Below, piece after piece: positions 48,301 to 60,932 of a stretch of 64,000 nt of DNA (position 1 is its first letter; each line of letters opens with the position of its first letter). The notes beneath the pieces were generated by a model. It was given only the letters and a program-made list of their open reading frames with translations. It did not search any database and was not told the DNA's origin. Where the stretch lies: positions 4,296,159 through 4,360,158 of the forward strand of contig NW_019091360.1 of the NCBI RefSeq assembly GCF_001949145.1. The letters run 5' to 3'. Position numbers and translations under genes: made by a program. The DNA is from Acanthaster planci (Eukaryota; Echinodermata; Asteroidea; Valvatida; Acanthasteridae).

Positions 48301-49539
48301 ATAAAGAGTAGATTAGTTCTTCGTCAAACTGTCATTTCTTCGCAGACCTGGCCAAATTAACACGTATTGCACACAACTTGAAGACCCAATTAAATACCGG
48401 TGGCTACAAGAGTTATGCTGGTCGGATCTTTTGCCTAAGCACCATGGATGAGTCGTAAAATAAGTAGAAGAAAATAATGGTAAACTCTAAATAGTGACGT
48501 TTTATACCATTTATCTTTCCTTGGGGTTTTCGTTAATTGGCGTACTTTAATTCAGTTTCCGTTCATACTGTATGATTTTACTTGGATGTCTAGCTATTTA
48601 AAGTCCTCTGCATGTATTAGGTGTAATTTAATAGAACTCTGTATCTTATTATACCTTGCAGCAATTTTATCAACAAGCTGAGTAAGCCTACAGACGATCT
48701 GTTCGGTTATAACAACCTAGTCCGGTCTCAAGAAAGGGTTTCTGTTGAAACCTACTATCGAAATTGACAGAGAAGCTCACACCCTTTCTAGTTTTGCTCA
48801 TTGCAGATTTCGTCTTTTCACGAAATAAGTGGAAAATATTTCCTATTTGTTTTTCAATAAATCTTAAATTTCCATGTTCATGTCAAGAGGGTTCTACATT
48901 TCATTGCTTAGAAATGAATAATGCTTATCTAAGACCTGTATAACCAGATTGATTGATCTTAGAATATCACTGAGTAACTTGACCCAATTCTATGCCTAAA
49001 GTTATTCGCCAAAGATCAAAGACCACCCAAGGCTGGCGTTATTTACCACAGGCAACAATCGGTGGTCACCAAGGGTAGCTGTCGCTGTACAGTAGGGACA
49101 GTTGCCCTCCGGCCAGACTGTCCGATCAAGGCGCGATCGGTTCTAGGGAATGACCCTGCGGAGTACAAAGTCCTCCCTCTACAGTTCCGTAATCCACACT
49201 TGTCCTCCGGAATTTCCGAATCCCAACTTCGAGACAGTCTGACGCAAGATATTGAATTATAGGCCTAAAAACCTTAACTGGCATAAATCCTGCTATATTC
49301 CCATTGTGGATCACGGTCAATAGTATGTTGATATTCAAGCCATTAGTTCACCCACATGCAGTTTTGTTTTCTGTTCCCTTAGCTTGGTATAATCGTCATT
49401 TCCGAAGGCGGATTGTTAACAAGTCGACTCCTACCATCCCCGCCTATTTGACCTGATGTTTGGTACCTTGCAAGCAGTGGCTTATACTGCAGTTTGTCAA
49501 TAAATTTATTTGCATCCTTGGGTAGACATCTACCCAATC

Positions 49540-49604
49540 ATCATAGATTCAATACAAGTGCATAATTAAATATCAAAATTATACACTTGTATTGAATCTA
49601 TGAT
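49540..49604. repeat. Perfect 21-bp inverted repeat
   Basis: ATCATAGATTCAATACAAGTG (49540-49560) is the exact complement of 49584-49604. Pairing continues imperfectly inward (CATAATT against AATTATA), so the whole 65 bp forms one hairpin. Confidence 0.9.
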
Positions 49605-52600
49605 TTCGGTCTGTTTTATGTATGAAACCGAGGGTATAGGAAAACTGGGTTAATACTTCTAAAATAAGTGAATGTGAATTCTCATTTGGAGCAAGTTTTA
49701 TGTTAAGCCTTTGAAAATATTGGTAAAGTTGCAGTGTATCTGCATGAAAATCCATGCAGATACGGATTGCAGTGGAAGATTTCTGACCATTCTTATCTAT
49801 TTCAAAAGAGCTGTAGATGCATCATCAACGATAGCGATGCCATTTCACTTATGGCTGATGTACAAGCTTTAATTTCAATTTAAGATTAGAAAAACTACTT
49901 CGAAGTGAACTGATTGGATTGGCAATAGTGCTATTTGAACGAAGTTATACTCACTGCACCTGTGAGAAATGAAATTTACACTTTTCTCAGATCCCGAAAA
50001 CAGTTTCTTATTGAGAGTCCAAGATACGCTGAAGTCCACAATGCGATTCAGTGGTGAGCCTATGACGCGAATAGCCTGTTGTCCGTGTTAAGTAATCGCA
50101 AATTAGTCTAGAAATAACCCACTTCATGTGAATGTCCTTCTACAGACTTTTGGGGATTTTATAAATTGATTAGTACCGTAGAATGATTCTCAATTTGCTT
50201 TTGCCTGCACTGTAGTTAACAAGGCTTGTTTCAGTGCATTTACACCTCCTCCCATAGTTTACCCGCTCCTACTACATCTAGCTTGGTCCCTCTGCTTGAG
50301 TAGATATTCAGAGTAAGGGCAACTGACACGTTTGGCCGAAGGAAAATTTATGTTTACCCATGTTGCTTGAAAATTGCCATGACACTTATTCCGTTGATCG
50401 CTGTAATATTTCATTGCAGTGTTTTGAATCATATTCGCCATTCTTATGCCCTGAGTTTACAAATAGCCAGAAAAATCCATTATAAAAGTCTTGTACCTCA
50501 AATGAACTGTTTGTATTTTGTGTTTCAGTATTTTTCAAGTTTCTATACAGGCAATGGGTTTCCCCTGTTCCCTCCACAAGAAGCATTATAAGTTTTCCTT
50601 TATTCAAAGTCTTCACGGAATTCCAAGACATTTTACCCTCGGTCTTGAACTGGAAGGAAGAGGCAGGTGGTTGATACTAGAGTTCATTGATTACATGCTG
50701 TCAAAGCATCGATTGGGGGCAGATGCTCTTTCCCAACGATGGTAACATCCACGCCTAATACACCCCTAACAGTTCCTCCCACGTGTCTTATGGATTGGAA
50801 ATCTTATAATACTGTCGGTATGGGCCAACATCAACGCTTTATAGTCTTCTTCTTTGATAACACTTTTATCGTCACCTTCAACGACGTTGGAGAGCTTTAT
50901 TTTCATGGGTTGAAGAGCTAGAGGGAATCGGAGGGCTTTGATATGAATTTCGATGAAGTTACATAAATCCCTTCAACGTGAGAAAACGCACGAACTTACA
51001 TGTATGTTCTGTAGAGTATTGTATCGGAATTCCCATTAAAACACCTCGAAGGCAAAAAGTATTATAAGTCTTTCTACATGAAAAAACTTCCAACAAAAGC
51101 AACTAAACTATCATGGAAATCAATGACTCATGAAAAATCCCGCAAAGAGAATGACCAGAAATGGAACCGTCAGCGCAAAGGTATAATTATGAAATCAACA
51201 AATAAACACAACAGAGCCAATTTCCTTTCCCTGAAATAATCTCACTTTTCTGGTGTTGATATTTTGAAATACTGTATCCACTTGTTACGTTTCCAGTGAA
51301 TACTACATACTGCGGGAATAACTCCAGGTACAATGTTTCGAGTGTAAAGGAGAAATTTAATGTAATTCCTTTTCTCTCCCTTTTGGTGTTTTTTGTAGTT
51401 TACCCGGTGAAAATTCCATTAATGTCTATGAATAATGAATTGGATTTCAAATATTGAGATTTATTGTCAAGTAAAACAGCGCAACGTACCCCTGTCAAAA
51501 TGTCGATAATTCAATATATTACTGTCGTCATTATATATTTATCAAATGATTGAACATGCGCAAAAATATGGACAAATTCGTGACAAGGAATGAGGATTGA
51601 ATCTTAAGTCAGCTAGGCCTGAACACATGTGCCAGAAATAATCGGATTTGTGCTAAACGGCACTCAATTTGCAGGCGCATGGCTGACACGATTTGACCGA
51701 ATCCTTCGTACGTTTCCTTGTATACATCTCTCGTTTATCATCTCAGTATTTTTGTCTGTAGGCAAGTGAATTTTCCTGCCAACGAAGCATGTGACTCGGG
51801 GAATTTGAAATAAATTTCAGTGAGATGAATGCATCCAGTAAAGACGTAACGTCTGTAGCCGCAGGCCGCACACATTGACAAAATAGTCGTCGGAAGACCA
51901 TTGACGTCATAAGGTTATCAACATAAGGCCTCCAATACCGAGACTGGTGAATTAATCAAAACCAAACTAAATGAACGACAAAGGAACAGACTCGGTCCAC
52001 TCACAATTAACAAAGGACTAATACAATGGCGAAACGAGGGAGACCTTGGAGGAAATGGCGTTTTGTTTGATGCCTCTGGCCCCTTTCAGATAATTTGAAA
52101 CTAGGGCTAAATTCATACATCTCAGGAAATTTTGTATCGCATCTACCGGCGTGAAGAAGAGACATGCGAATTTGTAGTGTAAACTTCATAATTAAAAGAT
52201 TATTCAATCTGAAAATTTGTGAACAGCTCTAAACAAAAAGGCACAGTGGTTTTGCAGTTTGCCCGTGACCTTTTGGTTGAAGGAAGTTCAACTTACGAAA
52301 CGTTCTCCACACCAACCAAATTGTAGACGGGGCATAAACAAGGCCTAGAAAAAAGGATAGTAGTTGAACGGTAATAATCCAATGAAGACATTGACTATGC
52401 TCGGACAGAGTTCGAGAAGCGAGACTTGAGATTGATCGAAGTCCTTCGGTGTCAAGTTTCCAGGATTCAGCCCTGAAATCACTCTATTCCTCGCCAGTTC
52501 TCACTTGATTGACAGACCAATTCTACGTCATCTTAACCTCACTAGACTGCATTTGAACTTGGAGTATTTGAGAGCGAGTGTGTGACCGAGACATTTGCAA

Positions 52601-55320
52601 TGAAGTGTCAGACTCCTTTCAGAGAACTGACTATTCTAAGGGAAAGATAGAGTGGTGGGGCGGATTGGATGGTGCAGTTGGGAGATGTAGAGGGATCATT
52701 TTAAAGAGGGTTGGTTTATGAGGACAAGGTTTGGGGAGTACGAGAATGGAAAGCGGGTTTCGACAGTTTTCTTGTCATGTTATGTCAAATCATATTACCT
52801 CTCTGGCTATACCTTCGAGTTCCAATAAAGTAAATTTTGACTTTTCGGCGACAGCCTGTCATGCGAAATCATTCAATGTCCTTTGTAATCTGAAAAGAAT
52901 CTGTCAATTTTCCTAATTTATTTTCCTAATTAAAGACAGTTTTATGTTTGATCTATCTGCACAGCATGCGAATGTCGTGTACGGAAAACTCAAATGAAAA
53001 CCGAGCATGAACATTTGTTCTAGCGTTCGCTGATGGACGACGCGTCGTACGTGACATTCGTGACAACTGCAGGAACGTCGGAGACCCTACCTGTATCTTA
53101 AGCTTCAAATGAACGCATTCGACGTTGAATGAACGTTGGGCGTGCCTAGATTTGCTCATCGGGGTGCCGTTGGGCCAATACATCATAAATTGGGCCACCA
53201 TTGGATTTCGGTTGTAACATATTTTACCACTGGGAAATGCTGTTTGTTGGCTAAAGCTTAGGACACACTGTCAGGATTTTGGCAACGATACCGTCCGATT
53301 AACCATGGACGTGTTATGTTTATGGTGATGAGTCGGAAAGTACAGGACCAATAATCCGTAATAATCTTACGGATATTGACGGTTAATCTACCGGAGTAAA
53401 AACTTTCGTAAATAAGCCTTTCCCGACCTAAAGGATCAGCAAATGTTCTTCTAGATTCTCACAGATTCCGTAAAGTAATGTCTACGATTTGCTGCGCTTC
53501 ACAAAGTCTTTATAAATCAGGAGCCATCGAGGTCAAAATTGTGACAGTGTGACTTGGGCTTGATATATGGTATGTTTATGTTTATACATGTATTTGAGAA
53601 ATTGGGCCAGCATTGGCTATGTGTTATAACGCAAGTAGCATACTTTTGGGTCCAAACTGTCCGAATACTGGCTTTTGCCTACTTTACAATGGTGCTTCAA
53701 TTCGGCCCATCAGTAGCCAACTCAACAGTACCACATATAACCACATATAATTTAATTTAAGTTTGGTCACCTTACATTTGTTAAATCTCCGTCTCTCTAA
53801 GTCTTGACGAACATTTGCATATTCCTTGATCTTGCTCCTCATTTGGTGGGCCTTGGGTATTAAGCTGACGTCAAAACTTTAATAAGGGTTGAAATTGGTA
53901 GATCAGTAAATTAAAAGAATACACCATTTGAGATCATGATGGCTGAACATCTTCAAAAATAACTATTTTAAACTCGATACGCTCGAGTTTCTAATCTTTT
54001 TTAACGCTCTGTCCTTAAACAGACACAGATGTGAACAAAGTAGGTTAGGTGTATTTCAAAAGTAACAAGTAGCCTTCAAGTCCTTGATATTTAGAAGACT
54101 TACACCATGTGTGGAACTTGACCAAATTAATAACAGCTGTTTGGTATTTGATCTAAAAACCACGCATTGGGTCTTATCGTCACTGACTACACGCCCCCCC
54201 AACCAGCTTCAGGAATCACTGAAAAGAAAGGCAATTGAGGCGAAAAATTAAATTGTAGCCTGCTTTGTTGGAGAGGTAATTACCCAGGATACTCCCCTCC
54301 AGTATGGATTTTTAGTGAAGATGAAAATGAGGCGTCAGTTATTGGGATATGAGAAAACACATAGTACGGTGTTTATTTCTCAACCATAATTATGTTGTCA
54401 TTAAAGTCTAAAGTTGTCATTATATATACAATGATTCTCAGTGGAAAGTGGGCCTGTTACTTATTAACTTTGTGGAATTCTCTAATCTCAAAGTAATTAA
54501 CGATGCAATGATATGAACGCAGTGAACTCTTATTCAAAGAGGATGTTCTGACCAACTGAGCGTTTTAATGACATTCATTTCGAACAGGACAAAATATCAG
54601 GTCTTTTTTCACGTGCATTGATATTTGATAGAGTAAATTCTAGTAAAAGTACAAGGATGTACCCCATAACCTACATTATATAGAATGCAAAAACATACCA
54701 ATGCCAAAAGAAGGTGCCATTGAAATTATTGGCAACTTTGAAATAAAGTTTTCAGAAAAGTGAACCTTAGATACTGCTGCCTGCTTCGGGGAAAATGACT
54801 GATTTAGATGGTATAATTTTCATATTTTCTGCAATCTTACTTTCAGTAATCCGGGGGGCGGATGAGAGATATATATCCTCCTAATTATTACGGGGGGTGG
54901 GCTATTGACTCGTCCTCACCCCCAACTTTTTTGTGGTGAGCAAAAAAAATTACTTACGAATACATTCAGTATCGCTTATATTGTGCCCCACCTCGCTTTT
55001 CATATTTTCATGTCACCCCCCACCTTTCCGCATCGCCATCCACCCAATTACTGGTACAAATTTACACCACTGGACCTACGTAATAGGGTTCCTACAAACT
55101 GCTCCTTTAGACAAGTGCCGGACAGTTACATGAACAAATGTGACGGCGAATCTGCAGTCTCAAGACGCTTTTAGACAAGAATTTGGGTTTGTTGGCTTCG
55201 TAGTCAACCAACGAATCCTTTTCACGAACATATACACAGCACTCAATGTGTTGCGCCTCTTCGGGCAAAACCCCTAAAATCTACGAATAAAACAAACGGA
55301 ATGTATCATCAAAGGTCTGA

Positions 55321-55326
55321 TTTATT
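55321..55326 (-). terminator. Candidate poly(A) signal of the protease gene
   Basis: AATAAA on the minus strand lies about 265 bases beyond the protease stop codon. It is the nearest canonical signal I see in the right orientation. Confidence 0.4.
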
Positions 55327-55589
55327 GTCAGTGGTCATTAAGGATAATCCATAGGTTTAAACTGATTGTTTTGACCGACTGTATACTACTTTCTTTTCTT
55401 TTTAAATTACTTTCTCAGCTTCAATGCAGAGAGACAATTTGACTTCCTTCTATCCAATGATAATCATTATCGAGACCTATATTGGAAATCATCACAAGGG
55501 ATCATTTTAAAGTTAATTTCCCATCAATGTTAGTGTGTATTCTTGAAACACTCCTTGTGAATTAGTGTGTTGCTAAAGGAGGTCATTCT

Positions 55590-58500
55590 CTACACTACAT
55601 AGAGCAACAGGTTAGGGGAGCCCCCTGGGAGAGGTTCTTGGAGGACATTTGGAGTGGCATTGCTGAGAAGTTTGGCTTTCACTTGATCGTGGTTCAAATC
55701 CTTCTGCGTTGATAGCAATATAGCAACTGCACCTGTACCAAAGCAGAACAAATTGATAGGTTTTGTCTTATAGCCACATATAGAAAGCCAATAAACAATG
55801 ACAATGGATTTCCAACTAATCCCCTATCTGCCAAAAACAAACATTGAGAAAATCCCACCAGGAACTTTCTGCTAACGTTTCCACTTGATGTTTCCCATTT
55901 TTCTGTTCTTGGCAAAAAAGCAAGTTCTTAAAGACTGGAAATGGTGATTTTCAACCTGTTCCATTAGTCCTAGGGATTATTGTGCTGTCGTATCTCTTGC
56001 ATTAACCAAAATTGAATTTCATTTACGCATTGGAAAATGATATTGTTTTAGTTTAAGTAGTTTGTAACTCGATCAGCCCTGGTATAATTACCTGAAACAA
56101 GAGGTGTTGCTTCCGACGTGCCACTGACTGTTTCTACATCAGAATCACTTCTAATATATGCTCCAATCATATCTTTCCCAGGGGCAAAAATATCGACACA
56201 GCTGCCATGGTTTGAGGCGTACCAGCGAGTGTCACTTTTCGTGGACGCACCAACGGTTATGACCTAGATGAAGCGACCCAAAAATGGTGTGTATAAGCTT
56301 TGAATAAATTATCACCCTTTGGAAAATATCGTTTTATCTACTGGATTCCTCTCATTCTTTTTTTAAGGTTCCCCCCAAAACAGTCAACCTCGCTTTCAAT
56401 TCAATATGGCCGACTTGTGGTGAATAAAGTAAGTTACATTCCATTGTTTCAGTGGCCTATCCAGTATAGGGAGGGGGTACTTTCCCCCTCTGACAGATAA
56501 TTATTGTTTACAAATAATACTTCATAGGGGAGTAGGAAAGAAAGTAATAGGTATATTTATTTATGAAATATTAGCACCAATAACCTAAAAAAATAATTTT
56601 TTCTCCCCCAACATCATGTTGAATGAGCCCGACGCCGCATTCAGTTTTAAATTTGTCCCCCTCCCCACCAAAAGCTGGATGCACCGCTGCTTGCCCTGTG
56701 CCTCGCCCTACCGGCTAACAGAGACTGTATAGTCCTGCACACGATATCAATTCTAGCCATGTAAACCCGCACTGAATAACGTTACACTTTCTAAAGGCCT
56801 GATCGTCCACATTTACCCGTTTGAAGTTCGCTGGGAAATCTTGGCAAGCGTCAACGTTGTCATTTCCCGCTGCTACCGCAATCGTGAATCCTTTATCCAT
56901 CGTGCGTGTCATGGCGTCTTCAAGAACCTTGTGTGTGCCACTTTGACCTAATGAGATGGAAGCGACTGCTGGCTTGGTAGCTGTGTTAAACATGATGTCA
57001 AGCGCTAGGACAAAATCGCAACACAAAGAGAAGCTATATTTTTATCGTTACATAACAAATCCGAAATGGTCATGGGGTGGGGCGAGTTCAGCGTTCTTGA
57101 AGCCTAAAATGGTAGTTTCACAAACTAGTATTTGCCGCCTTTATGCCAGTACCATAATTCATTAATTCAACGTTACATAACTCCGCCTTCAACAAGATTG
57201 GATTACCTATCAGGTAATTCACAACTACATGATATTGACCGGGTATTGACTAATACTGGAGTTATCGTAAGGGGGAAGGGATGGGTGTGGTTCCTGCAAA
57301 GGTCTGTGCCTCTGGGTTCCCTCTCCCTTGAAAGTTTGTATACATGTATACCTCTGTACAAACTGTCCAAAATGTCTGCATCTCCGGGAGTCAGACATAT
57401 TAACCTAGTTGCGCTGTTGCTCATCCATAACTCACCCTTGATGAGAGCCGACCAGGTACCTAACGCGTTACCAATCACATTAGCTACGACAATGTTGGCT
57501 TTATTGGCCGCACCATAGTGATTGCCTGCCGCGACAGAGGTAACCAACGTGCCGTGACCGTAGGGATCGTTACCCTGCATTGATACCAATAAATGGTTGA
57601 AAGAGAAAACTAGATCATAAATTTGGATGTCCGGGTATAAAACTGTTCTTCATTTTCTAAACAAAATTTGACAAACTTTTGAATAAAATAAAATGACATT
57701 AAATAAGCACTAGAATACTTTGAATGATATCATTGCTTGCATGTAAGGTTGCAAAATTATACAGGTGGTTAATTCTACAAGTTTTCTTCCTCTCTTGCTC
57801 TTCCACTGTAATTTCTGACCAAAAGGGGACTTACATTATTGTTATTCACATCGTAAGCGATAGTGACCGATCTTCCTGCAAAATCCTGATGGGTAGCCCT
57901 AATGCCGGAGTCAAACACCCAAATCTCCACATTCTCTCCATGATCTGTCAAAATACCGAGGATTTCATCATTGTTAGTCAGCCCTGTTTCGAGTGACTTT
58001 GCCTGACTACAACTGCGAAGCGCATCGACCCGGTTTAGAGCTGCCATTTGATCACATTTGCCATGGGATAGATCTTAATCGATGGAGATGTGGAGTTTAC
58101 ATATGAGAAACATTATTTCTCAGAACGAAGTTCTCTGACATTACAAACGAAGTATAGAGGCTGTGTTGTACCATATTATGTATGCTCTGTATGTATGGGG
58201 CACAAACATAGGCGTAGCGACTAGAGTCTGTGTGGGGGAGGGATGTGGCACCCACCCCCAATGATAAATTCCAGTTGGCAAATACAGATTCGGTTGGCAT
58301 GTGAATCCAAAAATGGTACATAAACAATCAGTTGGCCGCCGGCACCGCTCGTGAAGCCTGAAATGTAGCGTACCACGATTTCTATTTCCGCACTTTGTGA
58401 ATTTTACTCGGCGCGACTTTGACGAACAAGTTACACGTCGGCAAATTTGCTCTGGCACACCCCCATAGCAAATGCCTTAGCTACGCCCCTGGGCCGGCAC

Positions 58501-59530
58501 AAACTCTCTTGCCTTTACGACAGTTACGTACCTAATGTACACGAATTTGTAATTTTGTATGACGGTTTAGAACCTTTAAAATTTCTCACCTCAAACCTTT
58601 TGATCACGGAATCGTGTGACGCTGTTTTGGCGTTATACCTTCAAGACCACGTCGTAATTACGAATGAATGTTTTTAATAATACATAGGATAATTCATAGG
58701 ATATTTTCAGGCATTACTTGGTGGATTGTATTGGCCATCCAGGGGAAGATTTCTCTGGTCAATTCGGTCCAAACCCCATTGACTTGCTGAGCCTTGCTGG
58801 TCCACCCGACCAACTTGACGAGCACAAGGAAAAATCTTGGGCAATGGAATCACTCCGTTCTCAGAGACATATTCAACCTCCTCCAGAGCCAGTATCTACA
58901 TGTCATGACAAGATGGAGATAATTTCAGTCAAGTGTCTGCAATATACTTCTGTTTATGCTTCACATGTTGTCAAAATCCCAGTGCAAAAATATGAAATTT
59001 TACACTTACATGATGTAAAGATTTCTCCGATAACTTGGCTGTGAAGCCGTTCAGAACACCCGTGAACGTGTCTTGAATGACAACCCCATTCCGTCGCACG
59101 GTGGCGTCTTGAGTAAATTCCCCAATCACGGAGCTGACATCCACTCCATCCTGTTCATATTAATAGTAAAAACATAGAAAAGCTGTACCCACAAAATACA
59201 TAACAGATATTCAATTTCAGCAGCATCGGTATGTTCCAGTTTATTTATCCAGCATCGTTAAAAGTTTTACATTTTGCACTCCTATACCATATTTAATTTG
59301 CCTGCGAGTGGGTTCCAAAAATTACCTGCTACTGCCGCCCTCCCAAAATGTACGTTATTGGCGTATAATTAGTGAAACTTCGGAGTCAAGGCTATCTATA
59401 AATTATGACTCACCTTGAGTTTAATAATGTAGCTGTTAGGTAAGGCTTGGCTTGCACGATGTAATGGTGCAGTCTCAACATAGGCAGGTGGGGCCACCAA
59501 CAGAAAGCAAACCACCAAGTATTTTAACAT
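55590..59530 (-). CDS. Secreted proteinase K-like subtilisin (peptidase S8) with I9 propeptide
   Basis: Eight exons with GT/AG ends join in phase: 59530-59414, 59150-59010, 58895-58718, 58040-57835, 57574-57436, 57004-56817, 56263-56092 and 55732-55590, giving 427 residues. Residues 1-20 are a signal peptide. The I9 propeptide runs from SYIIKLK (33-39) to EEVEYVSENGVI (about 90-101). The mature domain begins with WGLDRIDQRNLPLDGQYN (126-143). The triad is D189 (VFDSGI), H221 (GHGT) and S373 (SGTS), with the oxyanion Asn N308 (AVAAGND). The residue after the Ser is Glu (GTSEATPLVSG) where Met is usual. The end, LLLYVV, falls where proteinase K-type domains stop. Such enzymes are secreted endopeptidases made as self-processed zymogens; a digestive or immune role is inference. 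The exon 4 acceptor is the least certain: an alternative in-phase acceptor about 55 nt downstream (AAACAG|GGCTGAC) would shorten an unusual insert. Confidence 0.9.
56450..56688. mobile_element. CAGTGGCGTATCCAG MITE, copy 2, inside a protease intron
   Basis: Reverse complement of the element at 36482-36750: CAGCGGTGCATCCAGCTTTT at its right end, a GATGTTGGGGGAGA block, GGTGCTAATATTTCATAAAT, and a left end CAGTGGCCTATCCAG. It has diverged by scattered substitutions and small indels and lies between the sixth and seventh coding exons of the protease. Confidence 0.82.
58207..58493. mobile_element. GGCGTAGC inverted-repeat element inside a protease intron
   Basis: CATAGGCGTAGCGACTAG at the left is mirrored by CCTTAGCTACGCCCCTGG at the right, followed inward by G-rich and C-rich tracts. 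It belongs to the same broad class as the CAGTGGCGTA elements, but the body differs. It lies between coding exons 3 and 4 of the protease. Confidence 0.6.
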
Positions 59531-59863
59531 GATGAAGCTACATGAACAAGAAAAATAGAAATATCAACAACGAAAGTAAACATGTTGTTGGTTGAATCTC
59601 TCCCGAGAATAAGCAGGCAGAGGGTGTCCGTTCCTTGAAAAAAATCTCGAGAAAAACCCCTGCTTCGTTTTACATTTTGAGAATTACGCATTTAGTAAGT
59701 TTAAGTAACTTGATAAAAAAAATTAACTAGAAAAAACATATTTTGTAGACGACAGAAATACAACAAAATATCCACAGCAGACACAAAGACGGGAAAACTT
59801 TTTCACGACGTTACTTAAACAATGCAAGGGCTATGCTCATTAGTGCTGACTTATGATACTTAC

Positions 59864-59885
59864 GAGTCTTGCCTTTGTTCTGCGT
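59864..59885 (-). other. Putative non-coding leader exon of the protease gene
   Basis: The minus strand ends CAAGACTC|GTAAGTATC, a strong donor (GT at 59863-59862). The matching acceptor is TTTTTCTTGTTCATGTAG ending at 59538, seven bases before the start codon. A TATTTATA box at about 59909-59916 would place transcription start near 59880-59885, so the leader exon would be short. Confidence 0.45.
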
Positions 59886-59905
59886 TAACTTACTGTTCCC
59901 TCGCT

Positions 59906-60193
59906 TTGTATAAATAATGCTATAAGGACCCATACCTTTGCTATATGTAAGTTACATTTTGTATCCTAATGCAAATATTTGTGTGCTTCCTGCAGATATC
60001 TTATCTAAGACCTGGAAACGACAGACTCAATCTATCTAATTATTGACTATATATATTTTTATGGAAATTTTAAAAAGATAATTTGGATACAGAAAACTAT
60101 AAAAACATGATAGGGTTGGTTCACAGTCAGTGGGAAAAGACACATCTGCAGAGACCAATAGAAACTAGAAGATATCTTGTCTGCAAAAGATAA
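59906..60193 (-). promoter_or_regulatory. Putative protease promoter with GATA-motif cluster
   Basis: A TATTTATA box (about 59909-59916, minus strand) is followed upstream by five WGATAR matches within 200 bases: 60001-60006, 60032-60037, 60076-60081, 60108-60113 and 60188-60193. Clustered GATA sites are typical of gut and blood-cell promoters in animals, which would suit a secreted protease. The function is inferred only from the motifs. Confidence 0.35.
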
Positions 60194-60679
60194 CGTGAAC
60201 CATACTTTTTTTCTTTGGTCTTAAGTGTACACAATCAACTCCAGTCGTTCATCTCAAGTAAGAGAAGGTAAAAATAAAGTTTTCAGACCCCGTTGCTCGA
60301 CGGATTATTACATGTTATTTTTTTAGAGGCATGTGTGTGCTGTAACCACATGTACTGTACATGTATAGGGTGCAGATCGCTAATTCAAGTGAGAGTTTCT
60401 GACCAGCTCATTAGCATTAAAAGTGCCCCCCACAGTATCTTTTGAAAAAGGAGATTGTTTGGCCCCCAAAATGGTGAGATTATGTACATCCTTGCCAGGA
60501 TCAACTTCCTGGGTCTTTGAGCTTTCATATGAGAGCAGAAGGGCTACAAATTACAGTTGAAAAAGGGTCCTAAGTGTTCGAGAAAGTTGAGGGTTGCCAC
60601 TTGAAAAATGGCTGCAATCAGACTTCGGAAAAAACTCACTTTTGGGGGGTGATTTTGTTTTGTGGGAGTAATTAGAAAA

Positions 60680-60775
60680 NNNNNNNNNNNNNNNNNNNNN
60701 NNNNNNNNNNNNNNNNNNNNNNNNNNNNNNNNNNNNNNNNNNNNNNNNNNNNNNNNNNNNNNNNNNNNNNNNNNN
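60680..60775. other. Assembly gap (96 N)
   Basis: A run of undetermined bases lies between the divergent protease and Ras-type genes. The right flank starts a TACATGTACATG simple repeat, a likely cause of the gap. Confidence 0.99.
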
Positions 60776-60799
60776 CTTGAATAAGTGGACTGTACCCTA

Positions 60800-60840
60800 C
60801 AATGTACATGTACTGTACATGTACATGTACATGTACACGT
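60800..60840. repeat. TACATG simple repeat
   Basis: Self-complementary ACATGTACATGT units are repeated about four times next to the gap. Shorter TACATGTA copies recur at about 61190, 61505, 62735, 63345 and 63760. Confidence 0.85.
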
Positions 60841-60932
60841 ACGTCAGACATCACAGACGCGCATCGAGTTCCAAAAAGTGATAGCGCCCTCACGCGATTA
60901 ACAGTAGTTCTGTGGCGCATTCTATCTTACCA

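Larger units (their letters stand above)
41700..55300. other. Gene-poor stretch
   Basis: No gene was recognised in this 13.6 kb on either strand. Open frames are short and without domains. It contains several perfect small hairpins (45291-45339, 49540-49604, 49736-49770) and TAGGCCTA at 46537-46544 and 49260-49267. The G/C-tract repeat debris near 54850-55080 resembles decayed CAGTGGCGTA elements. Confidence 0.45.
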
